Below are positions 1 through 8,893 of a stretch of 64,000 nucleotides of DNA, piece after piece. Each line of letters opens with the position of its first letter. The stretch's first letter is position 1. The notes below the pieces were generated by a model. The model saw only the letters and a program-made list of their open reading frames with translations, ran no database searches and was not told the DNA's origin. The DNA lies in assembly GCA_964418585.1 (NCBI GenBank), contig CAYQMG010000055.1, positions 106,686-170,685 on the forward strand. The letters run 5' to 3'. This stretch comes from JAJRTE01 sp964418585 (lineage in GTDB: Bacteria; Myxococcota_A; UBA796; JAJRTE01). The position numbers were made by a program, and so were the translations under genes.

Positions 1-95
1 ATCATCGCGAACGACGCCCCCTCCCCCACCGGCGACTCACCCCCGGCCAGGGCGGACCACGGTACCAGCCAGACCACCAGCAATCCGACCCACAT
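1..95 (-). CDS. Start of a secreted-protein gene leaving the left edge (partial)
   Basis: On the minus strand an ATG at 93-95 opens a frame that stays open to base 1 (31 codons). The purine-rich GGAAGGAAAG lies about 7 bases before it, a good ribosome binding site. The encoded start MWVGLLVVWLVPWSALA followed by GGESPVG is a hydrophobic stretch ending in an Ala-Leu-Ala cleavage site, so this looks like a Sec signal peptide of a periplasmic or secreted protein. It follows the radical SAM gene after 159 bases and could be in the same transcript. The mature protein lies outside the window, so no function can be given. Confidence 0.6.
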   Translation of the reverse strand, partial: MWVGLLVVWLVPWSALAGGESPVGEGASFAM

Positions 96-254
96 GGCCG
101 GGCTTTCCTTCCATGGGTGCGCTACAGGACCATTCACCGGGACTCCTCCTGCTGCTGTCTTTCAGGCCAGCTTGGTTGGAGATGCCCGACATGTCAACAG
201 GAAACAGATTGGCCGTTGCGGAGATAGGTGGGTGGATGTCCAGACAAATCCGAA

Positions 255-1700
255 TCATACGGGCGCTTCATGCTGCCCCACGCGAAGCAGCTCCAGCTTC
301 ACGATGGAGAGGAACCCGCCCAGATATCGCATGAACTCCCACGGCGTCGATGGAATGCCATTGCGAAGCAGCCACTTCGGCCGGAAATAGAACTTCCTGT
401 GCGCTATCTTGAGCAGATCCAGGATTTCGTCCTTGGACAGATGCTCCTCCCACACCAGGGGCACCTCGTGGCCTCCGAGCGGATCCAGCATCATCTTGTC
501 CCAGCAGTCCTTCTCGAAAAGCCCCTTCTGAACCCCCTGGTGGAACGAAGGGGTCCCCGGATACGGACTGAACACCGCAATCACCATGAAGTCGGGATCC
601 ATCGCAATCGCTGTGTCTATGTTCGCCAGCACCTGCTCCCGCGTGGTTTCATGAGGACCCGCAATCATGATGTACGACACCGACTTGAGCCCAACGTCCC
701 GGCACCAACGAAACACCCGGGTCATGTCCTCGGTGTTGCAATGCTTGTTGAATCCCTCCAGACCCTCGTTGTTGGCCGTCTCCACGCCAAAGCAAATCTT
801 GTAACACCCCGACTCCTTCGAACGCCGAAGTTGTCGCTTCGTGGTGCCCGCAATCGTCGTCTTGTAGCCGTAGTCGAACTTGAATCCCCGTCGCTCGATC
901 CCATCCGCAAGATCCAGTACGAACTTCTCGTTCGGATTGAACAGATCGTCCACGAACTGAATGTCCTTGATCCCGAGCGACAAACAATGCTCGATCTCGT
1001 CCAGAATGTCCTCGAGTTCCCGGACCCGGTACGACCCTTTCTCCGCCAGGCAAAAAGGACACGTGTGCGGACAGCCTCGAGACGTCACCGCCGTGGTGGT
1101 ATACCGCTGCCTCGTACCCGGGAGATAGTAGCGCCGATAGTCCACCCGCGACCGGTCCGGGAACGGATACGATGACAAATTCTTCTTGTAGGGACGAGGA
1201 GGATTCCGAATCAACTGGCCGTCCTCCCAAAACCAGACCCCCTTGATACCCTCCAGGCTCTTGCCCCGATCCAGGGCCTGCGCAATTTCGATGAAGGCAT
1301 CCTCCCCATCGCCCACCACAATGGCCTTGATCCCCTCCAACCGCGCGGCGAACTCCGGAAACATGGAACAATGCGGACCGCCCAGGATAATCTGCGCATT
1401 CGGATTGTACTTCTTGACCAGACGGATCATCATGGCCACGTCCGGGAGCGCATGCGTGAACGTGGAGATACCCACCACGTCCAGGTCATACTTGCGCAGC
1501 CGGATTTCCACATCTGGGTAATCGAGCGCGCCTACTGTTGGGTCAAATATCTCCGCCATCATGGGCGTGCGCTTCTCCAGACTCGCCTGCAAGTACATGA
1601 GGCCCAGGGGCGGAAAATTGTATACACCGGCTGCTGCGGCCTTGGGGATGCCACACCAGATCCTGAGCTGCTCGGGGGGGTTGATGAGGGTGATGCTCAT
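255..1700 (-). CDS. B12-binding-type radical SAM protein
   Basis: A 481-residue radical SAM enzyme of the cobalamin-binding type. The N-terminal ~150 residues have the Rossmann-like arrangement of B12-binding domains (early VVGISTFTH, then ILGGPHCSMFPEF and a VVGDGEDAF stretch). The classical DxHxxG cobalamin ligand is not visible, as in many of these proteins. The [4Fe-4S] cluster motif CPHTCPFC supplies Cys210, Cys214 and Cys217, followed by FVDDLF and GVETANNEGL typical of the SAM barrel. Such enzymes methylate or rearrange unactivated carbons, often in lipid or natural-product pathways; the substrate here cannot be read. The start at 1700 was chosen because AAGGGA lies upstream and the longer frame reads through the preceding gene. 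It overlaps that gene by 4 bases (ATGA), so the two are translationally coupled. Confidence 0.85.
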   Translation of the reverse strand: MSITLINPPEQLRIWCGIPKAAAAGVYNFPPLGLMYLQASLEKRTPMMAEIFDPTVGALDYPDVEIRLRKYDLDVVGISTFTHALPDVAMMIRLVKKYNPNAQIILGGPHCSMFPEFAARLEGIKAIVVGDGEDAFIEIAQALDRGKSLEGIKGVWFWEDGQLIRNPPRPYKKNLSSYPFPDRSRVDYRRYYLPGTRQRYTTTAVTSRGCPHTCPFCLAEKGSYRVRELEDILDEIEHCLSLGIKDIQFVDDLFNPNEKFVLDLADGIERRGFKFDYGYKTTIAGTTKRQLRRSKESGCYKICFGVETANNEGLEGFNKHCNTEDMTRVFRWCRDVGLKSVSYIMIAGPHETTREQVLANIDTAIAMDPDFMVIAVFSPYPGTPSFHQGVQKGLFEKDCWDKMMLDPLGGHEVPLVWEEHLSKDEILDLLKIAHRKFYFRPKWLLRNGIPSTPWEFMRYLGGFLSIVKLELLRVGQHEAPV

Positions 1701-2326
1701 GGCCTTTTCCCTTCTTGAACGGCGCCGGTCGTGGCTCGAGGCGCCAGGGGAGTCTCGTCGAACGCTCCGGGAGGTTTCAGCTCCTCCTGGGGCACGAAAA
1801 TGCGGGGCACGATGAGAGGCACACGTTTCCGGTACTCGAGGTACTCGTCGCCGAAGACCTCGACGAGGACCGGTTCCTGTCTCCAGACCTTTTCCACGAG
1901 GGAGCCGACCAGGAGCAGTGGGACCAGGACGAGGGTGAACACGGGGGAATTGACGATGATCCCGAGGCCCAGGACCCCGAGCAGCTTTGCCAGTACAGAG
2001 GGGTTCCTGCACCGTGCGTAGATGCTCCAGGTAACCAGGCGGTTCGTCCTGCGGATGGAAGGAGACGGACTGCCGTCGCCGCCGTAGACGAAGACGTGGT
2101 AGGTGTAGAGCCAGAGGGATGCGCCGAGGAGGAACACCATTGCTCCGACGACCCAGTTGATGGGGAAGGGGAGCAGGTGGGTCCACCCCAGGTGCTCGTC
2201 TGCGAACCGAGCGATCAGGACGAGGAAGAAGGTGATGGGAAAGAGGATGGGGAAGTAGATCCGGAGGACCAGGAGGTAGAGGTCCGGCTCCCGGATGACT
2301 CCGACGATTCTCCACAAGTTCCGCAC
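1697..2326 (-). CDS. ICMT/phospholipid methyltransferase-like membrane protein
   Basis: About 209 residues with four or five hydrophobic segments. The C-terminal signature GDEYLEYRKRVPLIVPRI is the conserved ending of the isoprenylcysteine carboxyl methyltransferase / phospholipid methyltransferase superfamily, and YARCRNPSVLAK corresponds to its conserved central motif. These SAM-dependent enzymes methylate membrane-embedded substrates. The GTG at 2326 was preferred. The frame extends to a GTG at 2398, but a strong promoter (2416-2445) would start transcription near 2410, leaving that codon almost no leader, and the extra residues are low-complexity Gly/Ala/Arg. It overlaps the B12-type radical SAM gene by 4 bases, suggesting that both act on one lipid-like substrate (inference). 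Confidence 0.72.
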   Translation of the reverse strand: MRNLWRIVGVIREPDLYLLVLRIYFPILFPITFFLVLIARFADEHLGWTHLLPFPINWVVGAMVFLLGASLWLYTYHVFVYGGDGSPSPSIRRTNRLVTWSIYARCRNPSVLAKLLGVLGLGIIVNSPVFTLVLVPLLLVGSLVEKVWRQEPVLVEVFGDEYLEYRKRVPLIVPRIFVPQEELKPPGAFDETPLAPRATTGAVQEGKRP

Positions 2327-2415
2327 CAACGCACCACCCCTCGAACCCCGCCCCGATCCACGGCCGGCAGCGCCGGCAGCGGATCCGGCGTGTGCCACAA
2401 CAGCGCGCTCCAGAA

Positions 2416-2445
2416 ACTATAACCACCTCGGGACGTTGCTGTCAA
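2416..2445 (-). promoter_or_regulatory. Sigma-70-type promoter for the ICMT-like/radical SAM pair
   Basis: Minus strand TTGACA, 18-base spacer, TATAGT: one of the best matches to the housekeeping consensus in the window. It points at the methyltransferase and radical SAM genes, with a predicted start near 2410. Confidence 0.55.
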
Positions 2446-2589
2446 TCGCCGGAATCGTGGGGAGGGGTGCAACGGCCTGTCCGTGGGGGGTGCGCGCATG
2501 CGACGGAAGGTGTCTGTGGCCGGCCAACCGGGGGTGGCCATCCGCCACGCCGCCGGAAGCGGATCATTCCGGCCGGCTCGAGGCAGACC

Positions 2590-2619
2590 TTGACGTGTGT
2601 GGGGGGGCGGTGATAAAAG
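2590..2619 (+). promoter_or_regulatory. Sigma-70-type promoter for the lipoprotein gene at 2654
   Basis: Plus strand TTGACG, 18 bases, TAAAAG, with TGA directly before the -10 (extended -10 form). It lies about 35 bases before the lipoprotein start codon and diverges from the promoter at 2416-2445. Confidence 0.5.
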
Positions 2620-2653
2620 GAACAATGGAACTGGACATCCTTGGAGGCGAGGT

Positions 2654-3286
2654 ATGGGTGGTCGTGGACGCGTTGTGAGAGGGACATGGGTCGTCATGCT
2701 CGGGCTGGCTGGCTGCGTGTTGTCGGGCTGTGACAAGGAACAGGTGGCGCCGCAGGCGCATGCTCCGGGCGGGGGTTGGGACGACGGACCGGTCCAGGAG
2801 GAGCCGGAACCGCCTGCGGAGGCGGAACGCGCCCGTGGGTCGTCGGCGGACAAGGATGTTCCGCCGGATGATGACACCCAGGTGCCTCCTCCTGAAGATG
2901 GGGACATTCCGCTGGGAGGACTGCCGCTACCGGAAGGGACGGCGGGTGTGAAGATCAGCGGTACGGTCGTCTATTCCGACTACAAGGCGGGATTGATCCA
3001 GATCGACGTGAGCGACAAGGGGATGTTCGGCGGGAACAATCGGGCGACGCGTCCGAAAATCATCACCCTGTACCGGATGGACAAGCCGGGTCCGTTCGAA
3101 ATGGAAGTCGCTGCCAACACGGGTGAAATCTGGATCTCGGCGTACAACGACGCCGACCGCAACGGGAGGCCGACACGAGGGGAGCCTCGAGGCACGGCCA
3201 AGGGCAATCCGTACAAGGTTGGCACGGAAGACATCACGGGTGTCGAGATTGTACTGGCCCCGGAGCGGATCCCGCCCCCGCCCTGA
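2654..3286 (+). CDS. Putative lipoprotein with acidic/Pro-rich linker
   Basis: A 210-residue protein. The N-terminus has basic residues, a hydrophobic core (VVMLGLAGCVL) and a lipobox ending in LSGC, so it is expected to be lipidated and exported. A low-complexity linker rich in Pro, Glu and Asp (about residues 35-90) precedes a compact C-terminal domain that begins near VKISGTVVYSDY, with an IWISAYNDADRNG stretch; this could be a small beta-sandwich. No family was recognised. The ATG at 2654 was chosen because GGAGG lies 7 bases upstream and it gives a proper signal peptide; the longer frame from 2597 would place extra residues before it. The gene stands alone with its own promoter. Confidence 0.65.
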   Translation: MGGRGRVVRGTWVVMLGLAGCVLSGCDKEQVAPQAHAPGGGWDDGPVQEEPEPPAEAERARGSSADKDVPPDDDTQVPPPEDGDIPLGGLPLPEGTAGVKISGTVVYSDYKAGLIQIDVSDKGMFGGNNRATRPKIITLYRMDKPGPFEMEVAANTGEIWISAYNDADRNGRPTRGEPRGTAKGNPYKVGTEDITGVEIVLAPERIPPPP

Positions 3287-3469
3287 GCGATTCCAAGCGC
3301 GTTGAACACCAGGTTTGGCACGGCTGATTGCGCCGCTCCGGTCACTGCAACTGGGTCGGGAGAGCCTTTTGTTCCCCGGCGGTGAGGCGTGCGTCAGAGG
3401 GGGGCGTTCGTGTTCCTGAAGGGACACGGCTGATTGCCTGGTGCGGGAACGAACAAGGTCGACGATGAC

Positions 3470-4588
3470 ATGAGTGGGGAGACAAAAAAGTACCTCGAAT
3501 TCTGGCAGGAGGAACGAAACGGAGCGTTTCTGTACGACGGGCTTGCGAAGGTGGAATCGGACCGTACGCTGGCCGAGATCTACCGCCGCATGGCCGAGGT
3601 GGAGCGCAAGCATGCTGCTCGATGGGAGGCGCGGCTTCGACGGGATGGGGTGGAACCACCGCGGTTCAAGCCGTCGCTTCGTACGCGGATCCTGCTGTGG
3701 CTTGCTGCACACCTGGGCGTTTCCACCGTCTTGCCCACGGTGATTGCGCTCGAGGGCGACGGGAGGAGCAGTTACCGCGTCCGGGACGATGCGCAGGACA
3801 TGGCCGCGGATGAAGCGTCCCATGCCCGGGTGTTGCATGCGATCCGGCAAGCGCGCCTGGACGGGGTACCGGGGGGCGTGCTTGCACAGGTGGAGGCTCG
3901 GCACCGTTTTTCCGGGGGCAACGCGCTTCGAGCGGCCGTGTTGGGTGCAAATGATGGACTGGTCTCGAACATGTGTCTGGTCATGGGGGTGGCCGGTGCG
4001 GATTTGAGTGCGCCGACCATCCTGGTGACTGGTCTGGCGGGGCTCCTGGCCGGCGCCTGCTCCATGGCGCTGGGCGAATGGCTGTCGGTGCAAAGTTCCC
4101 GGGAACTGTACCAACGTCAGCTCGAGATCGAAGAGGAAGAGATTCGAGTGGCGCCGGAGGAAGAAGCCGAGGAACTGGCCCTGATCTACCAGGCTCGAGG
4201 TCTGGACCCTGAACTGGCGCGAAAAATGGCCGACCGGGTGATGAGCGACCGGGAGACGGCGCTCGACGTGCTGGCTCGAGAGGAACTCGGGATCGATCCG
4301 GACGACCTGGGCGGGTCGCCGTGGGTAGCAGCTTTGACATCGTTTGCGCTTTTTGCTGTGGGAGCCGTGATTCCGGTCGCACCGTTTTTTGTGACCGAGG
4401 GGAGTACCGCGCTGGCGCTCTCGGTGGTGGCGAGCGTCGGCGGGCTCACGTTGCTTGGGGCCGGTGCGACTCTGTTCACCGGACGGTCCCCATGGTTCTC
4501 GGCCGCTCGGCAGGTTGCGTTCGGCCTTGGAGCGGCTGCCGTGACCTTCGGACTCGGGCGCATTCTGGGAGTCAATCTGGCTGCCTGA
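3470..4588 (+). CDS. Ferritin-like/VIT1 fusion iron transporter (MbfA-like)
   Basis: A 372-residue fusion. The N-terminal ~130 residues are a ferritin-like (erythrin/rubrerythrin) helical domain with Glu/His metal-ligand patterns such as WQEERNGAF, EVERKHA and ADEASHARV. The C-terminal part is a VIT1/CCC1 membrane domain (AAVLGANDGLVSNMCLVMG, then GACSMALGEWLSVQS, the cytosolic acidic segment EIEEEEIRVAPEEEAEE, and three more hydrophobic helices). The architecture matches MbfA-type membrane-bound ferritins, which export Fe2+ or Mn2+ and protect against iron overload. The ATG at 3470 begins just before the ferritin domain; the longer frame from 3434 adds residues unlike the family. The ribosome binding site is weak. 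It is a single gene, and no Fur or iron box was recognised. Confidence 0.85.
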   Translation: MSGETKKYLEFWQEERNGAFLYDGLAKVESDRTLAEIYRRMAEVERKHAARWEARLRRDGVEPPRFKPSLRTRILLWLAAHLGVSTVLPTVIALEGDGRSSYRVRDDAQDMAADEASHARVLHAIRQARLDGVPGGVLAQVEARHRFSGGNALRAAVLGANDGLVSNMCLVMGVAGADLSAPTILVTGLAGLLAGACSMALGEWLSVQSSRELYQRQLEIEEEEIRVAPEEEAEELALIYQARGLDPELARKMADRVMSDRETALDVLAREELGIDPDDLGGSPWVAALTSFALFAVGAVIPVAPFFVTEGSTALALSVVASVGGLTLLGAGATLFTGRSPWFSAARQVAFGLGAAAVTFGLGRILGVNLAA

Positions 4589-4599
4589 GCCGGGGGAGG

Positions 4600-4630
4600 T
4601 TGACGGAGAACGGTTCCAACTGTGTAGAGG
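4600..4630 (+). promoter_or_regulatory. Possible promoter for the flippase-like gene
   Basis: TTGACG, 19 bases, TAGAGG, immediately after the transporter stop codon and 70 bases before the next gene. The spacer is long, so this is tentative. Confidence 0.3.
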
Positions 4631-4699
4631 CGGTGTGGGACATCCGGGGCCGGTTGAACATCGGCCTCCAGGGAGCGTGGAGCAAGGGCTGGGCTGTTT

Positions 4700-5824
4700 G
4701 TGAAAGCGCGAGCCATCATTGGTATCCTTGTGGGTGCGGTTTTCCTGGTGCTTGCGTTCTGGGGTGTGCCCCTGGACGTATTCTTCCAGGCATTCGACCG
4801 GTTGGATCTCCGCTACCTCCTGCCGATCGCGCTCCTGTTCTTCGCTCAGGAGACCGTCCGTGCCATTCGTCAACTGGTTTTCATGCGTCCCCTGGCTCCG
4901 AAGATGCGCCTCGGAAGCAGCTTGTCGATTTTTTTCATCTCGTTCCTCTGTATCCATGTGTTCCCCGCTCGACTCGGTGAGGTGGTGAGACCCTACTTGC
5001 TCGCACGGCGGGAAAACGTCCCGCTCAGCGCCACGACGGGTGTGGTGGTGGCGGAAAGGGCCATCGACGCGCTCGCCGCAGCCCTGATGCTTGTGGGGTT
5101 CCTGGTCTGGGTCGACCTGCCCGAGAACCTGGTGGTGGCAGGGCACGCCTTCCGACTCGATACCCTGACTCACGTGGCCGGATTCATGCTGATGCCCGTG
5201 GTGCTCGCCGTGTTGCTCGCCGTCACCCTGTTTCCGGATCGGCTGGTCAAGTTGCTTCAAACCGTGCTCGGACTGATCTCGCGGATTCCGGGCCTGCGCT
5301 GGGTGAACCGGCACGATACCTGTGTGGCCGAGGCAATGCACGCCTTCACGGTCGGATTCCACGGGCTGCGCCAATCCGGCTCGCTCGCGCTGGTGACAGG
5401 ATTGACGATCCTGAGTTGGGGTATCACGATGTGCATGTACTGGCTTCTTGCCTTTGCTTTCCACATCGAGACGCTGGTCGGGCCGTCGGAATCCCTTGGT
5501 GTCATGGTCATCACGATGTGGGCGGCGGTCCTCCCGGCCCCACCAGCCATGGCGGGCGTCCAGGAAGCGTTCGGTCGCGGAGCCCTGGCGCTCTTCGGGG
5601 TCAGCGGCCCCGAGCTTTCCGGAGTGGGCCTGGCCTATGCCGTACTCATTCACTGGGGCCAGGTGCTCCTCCAGGCCTTGGGTGCCTGGTTCTTCCTCAT
5701 CAAGGACGGCCTGAACCTGGCATCGCTGGCCGAGGTGGTCCGCCTGACCCCCTGTGCAGGGGTGGACGGCCACGCTGTCGACCCTGGAGTCGACCCATCA
5801 AATGCAGGCGGCTCGCCCAGATGA
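4700..5824 (+). CDS. LPG synthase TM-domain/UPF0104 family membrane protein
   Basis: A 374-residue polytopic membrane protein starting at GTG 4700. It has seven or eight hydrophobic segments and two signatures of the UPF0104 / lysylphosphatidylglycerol-synthase transmembrane family (COG0392): HVFPARLGEVVRPYLLA after the second helix pair, and VVVAERAIDALAAAL. Members are flippase-like inner-membrane proteins for lipids or glycolipids; the specific cargo cannot be read. The aminoacyl-transferase domain of MprF is absent. The last 27 bases overlap the convergent GT-C-like gene, so the two terminate into each other. Confidence 0.75.
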   Translation: MKARAIIGILVGAVFLVLAFWGVPLDVFFQAFDRLDLRYLLPIALLFFAQETVRAIRQLVFMRPLAPKMRLGSSLSIFFISFLCIHVFPARLGEVVRPYLLARRENVPLSATTGVVVAERAIDALAAALMLVGFLVWVDLPENLVVAGHAFRLDTLTHVAGFMLMPVVLAVLLAVTLFPDRLVKLLQTVLGLISRIPGLRWVNRHDTCVAEAMHAFTVGFHGLRQSGSLALVTGLTILSWGITMCMYWLLAFAFHIETLVGPSESLGVMVITMWAAVLPAPPAMAGVQEAFGRGALALFGVSGPELSGVGLAYAVLIHWGQVLLQALGAWFFLIKDGLNLASLAEVVRLTPCAGVDGHAVDPGVDPSNAGGSPR

Positions 5825-7072
5825 CCGGGACAGCCGCCGGGTCGCGGCCACGGCGAGCCACAAGGTGACCACCGAGTTGATCAATACCGACGCGGGGTGA
5901 AGCACACCGCCAGCCGTGGCGACCGCAGACAGGGCGCTCCGGGCAACGTCCGGCCAATGTGCCACACGGCCGGAGCCTGCAAGGTGCGTGGCGCCGAACA
6001 CCAGGTTCACCAGCCAAGGCGTCACACTCGCCAGGGCGATCCCAGACCGCGGAACCAGGTCCCATCCGGCCAACGCCAGACAGTAGAATGGAAGCAGATA
6101 GTATTCCGGGTTCACGTGGTAGAACAGGGCGAAACTCCACAGAAACGAGGCCGCCGTCACCCCTGCCTGCCACCGGACGCCTCGATCCTTGCCAGGTCCG
6201 ACTCGAGATGTCCCGGGCACTCGAGAGGCCAAACGCAACAGGTATCCCAACATCGTGCCGGCAAACAGGGCGGACACCGTTGCTGCCAACGTGGGCGGCA
6301 ACCCGCCCCGAAACATCACGAGTGACCAGAAATTGACTCCGAAGTCAGGCCGCGGAATGAACCCGGCCATGGGCAGCGGCGCACCTCGAGCCATCGAGGC
6401 CAGAACGACTGCTCCATGGACGGCCGTGGCGGGTCCCAGGCCCAGGAGGAGCCGTTCCCGCACCCGCAGGCCGGGCAGCAGCCCCAGAAGGGCGAGCAGG
6501 GGCAACACCAGGAGCACCTTGGCGGCAACCACGCCCAGAGAACAGGCCAGGAGCGCCGCTCGTGCTCTGCCCGTCGCCAACAACCAGTAGACCAGCATGA
6601 GCCAGCAGGTGGCGATGGATTCGTCCTGGGCCATCACCGTGGAGGTCATCCACCCCATGGGCCACAGGGCGAGCAGGAGCCCCAACACCGCGAGGCGCGA
6701 GATCCCACGGGCACCCAGGGCACGGAATGCAAGGCAGAGGAAGAAGGAGGCCAATCCTTCGTAGAGAATATAGGTCACCCTCAGCGCGTGAAACCGCGGC
6801 AGAAACCAGGAAGCAGGCGCAGCAATCGCTGCTTCCAGAAACGGGAGCAGGGGAGGATACTGTCCGAACCGCTCGGTGTGGCCGACCACAAGCTGAGCCG
6901 GGTTCGAGACCAGGCTCCAGTGGGTGGCCACGTCGCCCGTGAACTCCACTCCCCCGGTCCATCGGGCCAGGACCACGAGCAGCAGGACTCGAGTGCACAC
7001 CAGGCCCACCCCCACGGCGATACACCAGGAGATGGTCCACGGCCTGCCCTGTGGTTCATTCGCCGGGATCAA
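5798..7072 (-). CDS. GT-C-like polytopic membrane glycosyltransferase
   Basis: A 424-residue protein with about ten hydrophobic helices. The first extracytoplasmic loop carries an acidic residue after helix 1 (TGDVATHW) and the sequence GQYPPLLPFLEA, resembling the polyprenol-phosphate-dependent GT-C fold (GT39/GT87-like mannosyl- or glucosyltransferases). This is a family-level guess without a decisive motif. It starts with an ATG that overlaps the M49-like lipoprotein stop by 4 bases, so the two are co-translated. It ends inside the convergent flippase-like gene, which could act on the same lipid-linked substrate (inference). Confidence 0.6.
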   Translation of the reverse strand: MIPANEPQGRPWTISWCIAVGVGLVCTRVLLLVVLARWTGGVEFTGDVATHWSLVSNPAQLVVGHTERFGQYPPLLPFLEAAIAAPASWFLPRFHALRVTYILYEGLASFFLCLAFRALGARGISRLAVLGLLLALWPMGWMTSTVMAQDESIATCWLMLVYWLLATGRARAALLACSLGVVAAKVLLVLPLLALLGLLPGLRVRERLLLGLGPATAVHGAVVLASMARGAPLPMAGFIPRPDFGVNFWSLVMFRGGLPPTLAATVSALFAGTMLGYLLRLASRVPGTSRVGPGKDRGVRWQAGVTAASFLWSFALFYHVNPEYYLLPFYCLALAGWDLVPRSGIALASVTPWLVNLVFGATHLAGSGRVAHWPDVARSALSAVATAGGVLHPASVLINSVVTLWLAVAATRRLSRSSGRAACI

Positions 7073-8811
7073 GGGGAAGGCTCGGTCTCACCAGCCGCCA
7101 CGTATACCGGGGCGATATCCACGGGAAGGTCGGACAGACGGGCTGCTGTGGTTTCAATTTCCTCGGTCACCCGGCCGTGACTCGCGATCAACGCCTGGGC
7201 CCGCGCATAGTCTCCAGTCGCCTCGATCATCAGCAGTTCGTGCGCCAGCGATTCCACCGCCTCCCGCATTTTCTCCGGGTTCACCCGGAACCGGCCGTCC
7301 TCCACAGGCTCGATGGCCCCCCGCTCCCGGTACCAGTTCCACTGGATCGCCACACCACCGCCATGAGCCTCGCGCAGTCCAAACCGCATGCTCCGAAACA
7401 TCATGCCCGCGTCGGTGACGAACAGGTGTTCCGGCGTAAACGACCCGATCAGGCCCTCATCCATGGCATACAGGATATTCCAGACCCCCAGCACGTCCGC
7501 CTTGGCCTCCTCGATCGTGGAATAGAGTTCCTTGAGCAGAATCCGCGCTTCCACACGCTTCCCGTCTGGACCGGTCACAAATCCCGGTCCGAGGCCATGA
7601 GACAACTCGTGAAACAGAATGTGCGTGAAGAACGCATCGAACGAAAGCAACTCCTGCTGGTCCGGCGCCAGCACCCGGCGGGCGATGGGCAGTCCCACCT
7701 TGTCGAACTTGGCCTCCATCACATTCTTCAGAAGCACCTTCTTCGACCCCTTCGACTCACGAACCCGCTCGTCGTTGGGCAGGTTGAATGCTGCCGTCTG
7801 AACTCCGTGCCGCGCGTCCCCGGCGGTGAAGATGACCTGGACGACCTTGATCGGCGAATCGGTTCCGCGATCCAGATTCTTGTGCTCGTCCGGGATGGGC
7901 AGATTGCGCTCCATCGCGGGCAAATGGGCTGCGAACACCGACAGTTCCTCGCTCGCCTTCCGGTCCACCGCGGTGATGAAGGCCTCAAAAGCCGCCTTGT
8001 AGTTGAACAGCCGGTCCTGATAGACCTCGTAGGGGCCAATCACCACCTCGATGGATGAATCCAGATCCATCCAGGCAATGTCACTTTCATAGTAGTCGTC
8101 CGAAAGGAAGGCCTCGGCCCGTTTCTCCAGATAGTCGGCCAACGTGGCATTGGAGGTGAGAGCTGCAGCCTCCTTCAGTGCCGCCGCCGCCGGCTCGAGC
8201 AGGTCCTTGTAGTAGGTGGAATAGGGGATGGCCACCAGCGCGTCTCCCTGGCGGCGAACCACCGTGTACAGCCCGGACAGGCTGTCCCGATCCTCCGGGT
8301 GGGCCTTCACCCAGGCCTCGAAGGCTTCCCGTGTCATGTCCGGCGGGTAGAACGCAGCCCCCAACGGAAGCGCCCCGGCCTCCCCAAGCGGTCCCACAAA
8401 GGGTTCGTAGTCACGCAAGGAATCCCACCGCCCTTTCATGATGTCGAACAACTCGAGCGCGCGTGCATACTCGAGCGAGGTGGCGGCGAGCGTCTGCAAG
8501 GTGGCCCGCGTGGCGGGATTCTTCTCGCACACCTGGCGGAGGAACACCTCGTCCATGTACCGGGCCGCTTCGATCAGCTTCCGGGCGACGGCTTCGTCCT
8601 CCTCGGTGAGCAGCGTGTGATCGAAATCAATCACCGTGTAGGGGAGACGAGCGAGACGCTCGGGGATGTCGTCCACCAGGGCCGGCGGGGGCGGCGATTC
8701 GTTCTGCACCGACGCTCCGGCTCCGTCCTCCTGCACGGGAACGGTCCGACAGCCCGTTGCCACCAGTCCCCACAGTCCAATCGCGACCATGTATCGGCGA
8801 GACGCTTCCAT
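7069..8811 (-). CDS. M49-like (dipeptidyl-peptidase III-type) zinc metallopeptidase lipoprotein
   Basis: A 580-residue protein. The start MVAIGLWGLVATGC is a lipoprotein signal with lipobox, so the enzyme should be anchored in the envelope. The zinc site is HELSHGLGPG (His401, Glu402, His405), followed 33 residues later by EEAKAD (Glu434/435), the usual second-motif spacing of family M49. Classical DPP III has the longer HExxGH; the HExxHGxGPx form occurs in M49-like domains such as the one fused to Nudix hydrolase 3 in plants. Likely role: cleavage of short peptides in the periplasm. GGAGGAGG lies just upstream of the start. A TTGCGC-17-TATAGT promoter precedes it, and the GT-C-like gene is coupled downstream. 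Confidence 0.75.
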   Translation of the reverse strand: MEASRRYMVAIGLWGLVATGCRTVPVQEDGAGASVQNESPPPPALVDDIPERLARLPYTVIDFDHTLLTEEDEAVARKLIEAARYMDEVFLRQVCEKNPATRATLQTLAATSLEYARALELFDIMKGRWDSLRDYEPFVGPLGEAGALPLGAAFYPPDMTREAFEAWVKAHPEDRDSLSGLYTVVRRQGDALVAIPYSTYYKDLLEPAAAALKEAAALTSNATLADYLEKRAEAFLSDDYYESDIAWMDLDSSIEVVIGPYEVYQDRLFNYKAAFEAFITAVDRKASEELSVFAAHLPAMERNLPIPDEHKNLDRGTDSPIKVVQVIFTAGDARHGVQTAAFNLPNDERVRESKGSKKVLLKNVMEAKFDKVGLPIARRVLAPDQQELLSFDAFFTHILFHELSHGLGPGFVTGPDGKRVEARILLKELYSTIEEAKADVLGVWNILYAMDEGLIGSFTPEHLFVTDAGMMFRSMRFGLREAHGGGVAIQWNWYRERGAIEPVEDGRFRVNPEKMREAVESLAHELLMIEATGDYARAQALIASHGRVTEEIETTAARLSDLPVDIAPVYVAAGETEPSP

Positions 8812-8864
8812 GTGTTCCTCCTCCGGTCTCGAACGTTGGCGTTGGCTTCCTGCTTCGCGCGTCG

Positions 8865-8893
8865 ACTATAGCCTACACCTCCGTCCAGCGCAA
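8865..8893 (-). promoter_or_regulatory. Sigma-70-type promoter for the M49-like/GT-C pair
   Basis: Minus strand TTGCGC, 17 bases, TATAGT. It lies 54 bases before the start codon at 8811. Confidence 0.5.

Noticed and set aside
2927..5773. 948-residue minus-strand open frame across three plus-strand genes
   Set aside because: It runs through the lipoprotein, iron transporter and flippase-like genes with a His/Arg/Gln-rich composition and no domain; the plus-strand genes are well supported.
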